Program-made: the position numbers and the translations under genes | In this document: piece after piece, positions 58,965 to 64,000 of the stretch | Layout: every line of letters begins with the position of its first letter | How positions within the stretch are numbered: position 1 is the stretch's first letter | Source of the DNA: Tsukamurella sp040611135 | Lineage (GTDB): Bacteria > Actinomycetota > Actinomycetes > Mycobacteriales > Mycobacteriaceae | DNA length: 64,000 bases | Assembly (NCBI RefSeq): GCF_040611135.1 | Contig: NZ_JBEXNL010000004.1 | Location: 124,001 to 188,000 of the forward strand | Direction of reading: 5' to 3' | Notes under the pieces: model-generated | What the model was told of the DNA's origin: nothing | The model's database searches: none | Seen by the model: the letters and a program-made list of their open reading frames with translations, nothing else

Positions 58965-59003
58965 CTTACTCTTGAGTCAGGAGTGACCTTACTCTGCGGT
59001 AAG
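58965..59003 (-). promoter_or_regulatory. Candidate TetR-type operator of the fadE operon
   Basis: The palindrome CTTAC-TCTGCG-GTAAG (58988-59003) is preceded by a direct copy of CTTACTCT at 58965-58972 and an ACTC-TT-GAGT mini-palindrome. The group lies 66-104 bases upstream of the fadE24-like start, in the gap to hisN. TTAC-N6-GTAA palindromes are typical TetR operators in actinobacterial lipid genes; the cognate regulator is not in the window. Confidence 0.55.
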
Positions 59004-59042
59004 TTGCGTGCCAAGAGGTGGGACGAAAGCCGTGTCGCTGTG

Positions 59043-59843
59043 TCAGTCGGTCAGACGGCGGAGAACCTGCGGATGCAGCACCGGGTTCGCCGCGACGGCC
59101 GATCCGGCGTGGGGTCCGGGCGTACCGTCGGTGCCCGTGAACAGGCCCCCGGCCTCCCGGACCACGATCTCGACGGCGGCCAGATCCCACAGGGAGACCT
59201 CGGGTTCCACCGCGATGTCCACCGAGCCCTCGGCCACCATGCAGTAGCTCCAGAAGTCGCCGTAGCCGCGCAGCCGCCACGCGTCGTCGGCGAGCGCGAG
59301 GAAGCGGTCCCGGCTCGCCCGGTCCGCGAAGTAGGACAGGTCCGAGAAGGAGATGCTCGCGTCCGCGATCTCGCGGACGCCCGAGACGGAGATCCGGCGG
59401 GGCGCGGCACCGTCGAAGGAGACGAACGCGCCGGCGCCCGCCGCGGCGAACCACCGGCGCCGGAGCGCGGGGGCGGAGACGACACCGACCACGGGCACGC
59501 CGTCCTCGAGGAGCGCGATGAGGGTGGACCACACCGGGACCGAGCGCACGTAGTTCTTGGTGCCGTCGATCGGGTCGACCACCCATTGCCGGCCCGCGAA
59601 CACGGGCTCGCCGCCGAACTCCTCGCCGAGCACCGCATCGTCGGGCCGCTCGGCCGCGAGCCGGTCCCGGATCAGTGTCTCGGTGGCGAGGTCGGCGTCG
59701 GAGACGGGCGTGAGGTCGGGCTTGGCGTCGACCTTCAGGTCCAGGGCGCCGAACCTGGCCATGGTCAGCTCGTCGGCGGCGTCCGCGAGGGCGAGGGCCA
59801 GTGCCAGATCGGGATTCGGGGAGTTCGACGGTGCGCTCGACAT
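59043..59843 (-). CDS. hisN: Histidinol-phosphatase, inositol-monophosphatase family (HisN)
   Basis: A 266-residue Mg2+-dependent phosphatase of the inositol monophosphatase fold. The three metal-site motifs are present: LGEEFGGE at 72-79, WVVDPIDGTKNY at 87-98 and WDLAAVEIVVREAGG near 217-231. Sequence and neighbourhood match Rv3137, assigned as histidinol phosphatase in mycobacteria, so it should perform the penultimate-stage dephosphorylation of histidine biosynthesis. The ATG at 59843 excludes an unrelated basic upstream extension. It diverges from the small membrane protein at 59907. Confidence 0.9.
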   Translation of the reverse strand: MSSAPSNSPNPDLALALALADAADELTMARFGALDLKVDAKPDLTPVSDADLATETLIRDRLAAERPDDAVLGEEFGGEPVFAGRQWVVDPIDGTKNYVRSVPVWSTLIALLEDGVPVVGVVSAPALRRRWFAAAGAGAFVSFDGAAPRRISVSGVREIADASISFSDLSYFADRASRDRFLALADDAWRLRGYGDFWSYCMVAEGSVDIAVEPEVSLWDLAAVEIVVREAGGLFTGTDGTPGPHAGSAVAANPVLHPQVLRRLTD

Positions 59844-59906
59844 GCGAGACAAGGTATCGGAGCGCGGTCGCGGGCGTGCAGCGGACACCGTCGGTAATCT
59901 GGGCAT

Positions 59907-60299
59907 ATGGTCTGGATCTGGATTCTGATGCTCGCCGCGATGCTGGGCGCGTTCGTCGTCATGTGGCAGCGCTCCCAGCGCGGCACGTTGGGCACCGCGC
60001 CCGCCGGTCCGGGCATGGAGGACGGGACGCTCACGCTCAGCGGGGTCAGCCCGCGGCCGCTGGAGGCCGATCAGAAGGGGCAGGCCTTCGTCACCGTGTC
60101 CGGCTCGATCGTCGGCCCGACCACGGCGCCCACGCCGGTGTACCGGCGGCTCGTCGTCGACTTCGCGGAGCGCTGGCCGGAGGTGGGGGACAGACTGCCC
60201 GTCTACTACAAGGTGGGGAAGATCGACAGCTCGTGGCAGCTGGGCAGCCTTACGCCGCCACCGGACTCCTACGGCGCGCCGGGCCAGTATCCTGAGTGA
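59907..60299 (+). CDS. Small membrane-anchored conserved protein
   Basis: A 130-residue protein: one N-terminal membrane helix (VWIWILMLAAMLGAFVVMW) and a small beta-rich domain containing ADQKGQAFVTVSGSIVGPTT and RWPEVGDRLPVYYKVGKIDS. I do not recognise a named family. The topology and PVYYKVGKI-type strands resemble small SHOCT- or DUF3592-like domains, but weakly. Its stop overlaps the prfB GTG by four bases, so it is translated together with peptide release factor 2. Confidence 0.7.
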   Translation: MVWIWILMLAAMLGAFVVMWQRSQRGTLGTAPAGPGMEDGTLTLSGVSPRPLEADQKGQAFVTVSGSIVGPTTAPTPVYRRLVVDFAERWPEVGDRLPVYYKVGKIDSSWQLGSLTPPPDSYGAPGQYPE

Positions 60300-61417
60300 C
60301 TGTGCATCCTGACGTAGCCGCAGACATCGAGAGCCTCGACACCACCCTGCAGACGGTGGAGAAGGTGATCGACCTCGACGAACTGCGCCGGCGCGTCGAC
60401 GAGCTCGAACACAAGGCGTCGGACCCCGAGCTGTGGAACGACCAGGCCAACGCGCAGCAGGTCACCAGCCAGCTCTCCCACGCGCAGACCGAGCTGCGTC
60501 GTGTCACCGATCTCCGGCAGCGGCTCGACGATCTGCCGGTGCTGTACGAGCTCGCCGAGGCCGAGGAGGGCGAGGACCTCGCCGCAGCGCTCGAGGACGC
60601 CGACGGCGACCGCGCCAAGCTGCGCGCCGAGATCGAGGCCATGGAGGTCAAGACCATGCTCTCGGGCGAGTACGACTCGCGCGACGCGCTGATCAACATC
60701 CGGGCCGGCGCGGGCGGCGTCGACGCCGCGGACTGGGCCGAGATGCTCATGCGCATGTACATCCGCTGGGCCGAGAAGCACGGCTACGGCGTGGAGGTCT
60801 ACGACACCAGCTACGCCGAGGAGGCGGGCCTGAAGTCCGCCACGTTCACCGTCAAGACCGACTACGCGTACGGCACGTTGTCGGTGGAGATGGGCACGCA
60901 CCGGCTCGTCCGGATCAGCCCCTTCGACAATCAGGGGCGGCGGCAGACCTCGTTCGCCGAGGTCGAGGTCCTGCCGGTGGTCGAGACCACCGACCACATC
61001 GACGTCAATGAGAACGACGTCCGGGTGGACGTCTACCGTTCCTCCGGTCCCGGTGGCCAGTCCGTCAACACGACCGACTCCGCGGTGCGGCTCACGCACA
61101 TCCCCACCGGCATCGTCGTGACCTGCCAGAACGAGAAGAGCCAGCTGCAGAACAAGGTCGCGGCCATGAAGGTGCTCTCCGCGAAGCTGCTCGAGCGCAA
61201 GCGGCAGGAGGAGCGCGCCGCGATGGACGCGCTCAGCACGACCGAGGGCGCGTCCTGGGGCAACCAGATGCGCTCCTACGTGCTGCACCCGTACCAGATG
61301 GTCAAGGATCTGCGCACGAACTACGAGGTGAACAACCCGTCGGCGGTGCTCGACGGCGACCTGGACGGCTTCATCGAGGCCGGCATCCGCTGGCGGATGC
61401 GCGGCGATGACGAGTAG
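60296..61417 (+). CDS. prfB: Peptide chain release factor 2
   Basis: A 373-residue class I release factor for UGA and UAA codons. The stop-recognition tripeptide SPF is in VRISPFDNQGRRQ near 207-209, and the peptidyl-transfer GGQ is in SSGPGGQSVNTTDSAVRL near 252. The N-terminal coiled domain (TLQTVEKVIDLDELRRRVDE) is complete and in one frame, so there is no programmed +1 frameshift of the enterobacterial kind. The GTG at 60296 overlaps the previous stop as GTGA. First named gene of the conserved prfB-mscS-ftsE-ftsX group. Confidence 0.97.
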   Translation: MTVHPDVAADIESLDTTLQTVEKVIDLDELRRRVDELEHKASDPELWNDQANAQQVTSQLSHAQTELRRVTDLRQRLDDLPVLYELAEAEEGEDLAAALEDADGDRAKLRAEIEAMEVKTMLSGEYDSRDALINIRAGAGGVDAADWAEMLMRMYIRWAEKHGYGVEVYDTSYAEEAGLKSATFTVKTDYAYGTLSVEMGTHRLVRISPFDNQGRRQTSFAEVEVLPVVETTDHIDVNENDVRVDVYRSSGPGGQSVNTTDSAVRLTHIPTGIVVTCQNEKSQLQNKVAAMKVLSAKLLERKRQEERAAMDALSTTEGASWGNQMRSYVLHPYQMVKDLRTNYEVNNPSAVLDGDLDGFIEAGIRWRMRGDDE

Positions 61418-62312
61418 CGCCCTGTACGCGGTCTCGTTCCTGCCGGGATCGGCCGGCTGGCGCTTCTTCCTGTTCGAGCGCGTGCTCCCGATCGCGCTGT
61501 GGATCATCGCCGCGATCCTGGCCAACCGGTTCGTCAACTGGTCCTCCGCGCGGGTGACCGTGCGGATCGATTCGCAGTTCCGCAACAGTGACTCGCTCGT
61601 GCGATCGGAGTCCGCGAAGCACCAGCACGCCCTGATCCAGGTGGTGAGCTGGGTGGCGATCGCGGCCATCTACCTGTTCGCCGCGTACCAGGTGGTCAAG
61701 GCCCTCGGCGTGCCCATCAACGCTCTCGTCGCCCCGGCCACAGTCATCGGCGCGGCGCTGGGCTTCGGCGCCCAGCGCGTGGTCCAGGACCTGCTGGCGG
61801 GCTTCTTCCTCATCACCGAGCGGCAGTACGGCTTCGGCGACGTGGTCAACCTCTCGCTCACGGGCGGTTCCACGGCGGAGGGCACCGTCTCCGACGTGAC
61901 CCTGCGCGTCACCAAGCTGCGCAACACCGACGGCGAGGTGATCACGGTGCCGAACGGGCAGATCATCAAGGCCACCAACCTCTCGAAGGACTGGGCGCGT
62001 GCCGTGGTCGACGTGCCGCTCCCGAAGAACGTGGACATGGGCAAGGTCAACGCCCTGCTGCACCGGGTGGGGGAGCGGGCCTACCACGACCCGGTGATGT
62101 CGGCGCTGCTGCTCGACGAGCCCTCGCTGATGGGGGTCGAGTCCATCGATCTCGATCAGGTGAACGTCCGCATGGTCGCGCGCACGCTGCCGGGCAAGCA
62201 GTTCGAGGTGGGTCGCAACCTCCGCGAGCGGATCGTCCGCAGCCTGGCGACCGCGGGGATCGCCGTCGATCCGGTCGCGGACGCCGTCGAGGACGACAAG
62301 GAGCCGACGTGA
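61407..62312 (+). CDS. MscS-family mechanosensitive ion channel
   Basis: A 301-residue MscS-type channel with three membrane helices, the third being the glycine/alanine-packed pore helix VIGAALGFGAQRVVQDLLAG near 111-131. The cytoplasmic beta domain follows (YGFGDVVNLSLTGGSTAEGT and LRNTDGEVITVPNGQI), then an alpha/beta domain. It releases solutes on hypo-osmotic shock. It starts inside the last codons of prfB (11-base overlap) and itself overlaps the next start by four bases. Equivalent to Rv3104c-type proteins in the same position. Confidence 0.88.
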   Translation: MTSSALYAVSFLPGSAGWRFFLFERVLPIALWIIAAILANRFVNWSSARVTVRIDSQFRNSDSLVRSESAKHQHALIQVVSWVAIAAIYLFAAYQVVKALGVPINALVAPATVIGAALGFGAQRVVQDLLAGFFLITERQYGFGDVVNLSLTGGSTAEGTVSDVTLRVTKLRNTDGEVITVPNGQIIKATNLSKDWARAVVDVPLPKNVDMGKVNALLHRVGERAYHDPVMSALLLDEPSLMGVESIDLDQVNVRMVARTLPGKQFEVGRNLRERIVRSLATAGIAVDPVADAVEDDKEPT

Positions 62313-62878
62313 CCGACCAGACCCCGACGGAGCCCAGGCCCGACGAGCCCGCCGGTCCCGCGCCGCAGCCGGCCACCAAGATCATCGCGCCGCCCTTCTG
62401 GGACCGCCTGCCGAAGACGATCCCGCACACCCGCGCCCGCACCAGCACCGTGATCTTCTCGGTGCTGTTCATCGGCCTGTTGTGGTGGTATCTCACGTTG
62501 TACGACGAGTTCGTGCCGAAGGACGTCCAGCAGGGGCGCCAGCCCGTCGCGACGACGACCGCGCCCGCCTACACCGAACCCGCCTACACGCCGCCGCTCA
62601 CCTCGGAGCGGCGGGAGTCGCCATCGGCCGCACCGTCGTCCGTTCCGGAGAGCGGTTCCGGGCACCCCTCGGCCTCCGGCGCACCGTCGTCGACGGTGCC
62701 GGGCGGCTCCGTCGAGCCCAGGACGGCACCGTCGGGCGGTCCGACGGTGAGCCAGACGCCGTCCGGCGGGATCGTCCTGCCCGGGGGCGCGACGATTCCG
62801 CTCCCGGTGCCGGGCGGGCAGAACACCGAGGTCCCGACCAGCGGCGGCGCACCGACGACCACGGTTCCCCCGAGCTGA
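62309..62878 (+). CDS. Proline-rich single-pass membrane protein
   Basis: A 189-residue protein. A proline-rich cytoplasmic N-terminus (to about 48) contains FWDRLPKTIPHTRARTSTV; one membrane helix follows (about 50-66, VIFSVLFIGLLWWYLTLYD) and then an extracytoplasmic Ser/Pro/Thr/Gly-rich tail of about 115 residues without folded domain signs. It corresponds to the Rv3103c-type proline-rich protein between mscS and ftsE. It may contact the division machinery encoded next door (inference). Four copies of the 9-mer GCACCGTCG fall in its tail region. Confidence 0.8.
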   Translation: MTDQTPTEPRPDEPAGPAPQPATKIIAPPFWDRLPKTIPHTRARTSTVIFSVLFIGLLWWYLTLYDEFVPKDVQQGRQPVATTTAPAYTEPAYTPPLTSERRESPSAAPSSVPESGSGHPSASGAPSSTVPGGSVEPRTAPSGGPTVSQTPSGGIVLPGGATIPLPVPGGQNTEVPTSGGAPTTTVPPS

Positions 62879-62905
62879 GGCCGCGCGTCAGTACACTGGG
62901 CGACC

Positions 62906-63595
<690 letters not shown>

Positions 63596-63648
63596 CGGCG
63601 CCCGCCGCGCCCGCCCACCGACGAACGAAACCGAAGGACTGAATCCAC

Positions 63649-64000
63649 GTGCGTGCCAGTTTCATCACCAGCGAGGTCGTCACCGGCCTGCGCCGGAACG
63701 TGAGCATGACGATCGCCATGATCCTCACCACCGCGATCTCGCTCGGCCTGTTCGGCGGCGGCCTGCTCGTGGTGCGGATGGCCGACAAGAGCCAGGACAT
63801 CTTCCTGCAGCGCGTCGAGATCCAGGTGTTCGTCGACGACAAGGTCGCCGCCGACGATCCGGACTGCCAGAAGGCGGTGTGCCAGGCGATCGAGTCGAAG
63901 ATCAAGGCGCAGCCGGGCGTGGACTCGCTCGACTACATCTCGCAGGACAAGGCGCTCGAGACCGCGAAGACCAAGACCTTCGCCGGACAGCCCGAGCTCG
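63649..64000 (+). CDS. ftsX: Cell-division protein FtsX (N-terminal part, cut by window end)
   Basis: The first 117 residues of FtsX: cytoplasmic ITSEVVTGLRRNVSMTIAM, first membrane helix about 20-44, then the beginning of the large extracellular loop (QDIFLQRVEIQVFVDDKVAA, with Cys pair DCQKAVC) that recruits RipC-type hydrolases in mycobacteria. GTG start at 63649 with GAAGGA upstream. The gene continues past the end of the window. Confidence 0.95.
   Translation, partial: MRASFITSEVVTGLRRNVSMTIAMILTTAISLGLFGGGLLVVRMADKSQDIFLQRVEIQVFVDDKVAADDPDCQKAVCQAIESKIKAQPGVDSLDYISQDKALETAKTKTFAGQPEL

Noticed and set aside
60296..61417. Programmed +1 frameshift in prfB
   Set aside because: The release factor is read in a single uninterrupted frame from its GTG start, with no internal in-frame stop and no shift site near the N-terminus.

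Overview
The window is gene-dense, very GC-rich bacterial DNA that reads throughout as Mycobacteriales (Actinomycetota). Diagnostic contents are a mycoredoxin and mycothiol-type neighbourhood, the AdnA/AdnB helicase-nuclease, WhiB7 with an AT-hook, an MspA-type porin, a UPF0182 protein, an Rpf-type resuscitation factor and many GTG starts. Gene order follows Mycobacterium tuberculosis in three blocks, recalled from established annotation: Rv3208 to about Rv3193c (TetR, DUF3152, moeZ, TIGR02569, lipV, adnA, adnB, K+ channel, nudC, mycoredoxin, uvrD2, whiB7, AarF kinase, ThiF-like, DUF2342, PDZ-Lon, UPF0182); Rv3137-Rv3140 (hisN, fadE24, fadE23); and Rv3105c-Rv3101c (prfB, mscS, a proline-rich protein, ftsE, ftsX). 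The blocks are interrupted by lineage-specific genes. Tsukamurella or a close relative is a reasonable guess, but this is inference.

Layout. 0-6.3 kb: a DUF418 membrane protein, then a minus-strand operon efeO-efeB-secreted phosphoesterase (iron uptake without the efeU permease) and a TetR regulator. 6.4-13.3 kb: hydrolase, DUF3152, moeZ, a two-component pair whose genes converge tail to tail, a PAP2 phosphatase and a DedA protein. 13.4-20.8 kb: a frameshifted MFS transporter, an acyl-CoA ligase, hydrolases, a deazaflavin-dependent reductase, a CbiX-like chelatase, an alkyltransferase-like protein and lipV. 20.8-27.5 kb: adnA-adnB. 27.5-32.6 kb: DoxX-like protein, K+ channel, rhodanese, NudC, a TacA-TacT toxin-antitoxin pair with a perfect operator, and mycoredoxin. 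32.7-36.4 kb: an MspA porin, then an AT-rich, translationally overlapping cluster of three exported proteins that looks foreign. 36.5-39.9 kb: uvrD2 and whiB7 with a long attenuator-like leader. 40-50.3 kb: acyl-CoA dehydrogenase, VOC protein, AarF kinase, ThiF/cyclodehydratase-like protein, DUF2342, PDZ-Lon, PPA1309 protein and UPF0182. 50.4-55.5 kb: initiator tRNA, adenylate cyclase, DUF3060 repeat protein, TauE exporter, a broken GNAT gene, an AmpG-like transporter and an Rpf factor. 56.2-64 kb: the fadE pair, hisN, prfB, mscS, ftsE and the start of ftsX.

Common themes are DNA repair and replication stress (AdnAB, UvrD2, alkyltransferase-like protein), redox and antibiotic response (mycoredoxin, NudC, WhiB7), envelope maintenance (PAP2, DedA, MspA, Rpf, FtsEX, MscS) and acyl-CoA metabolism. 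There is no prophage, IS element or CRISPR array. The most unusual signals are a non-palindromic 9-mer, GCACCGTCG, recurring a little over fifty times on both strands; the whiB7 leader with its own promoter, upstream ORF and ribosome-site hairpin; the AT-rich three-gene exported cluster; and a stand-alone cyclodehydratase-like protein next to an atypical kinase and a DUF2342 protein.
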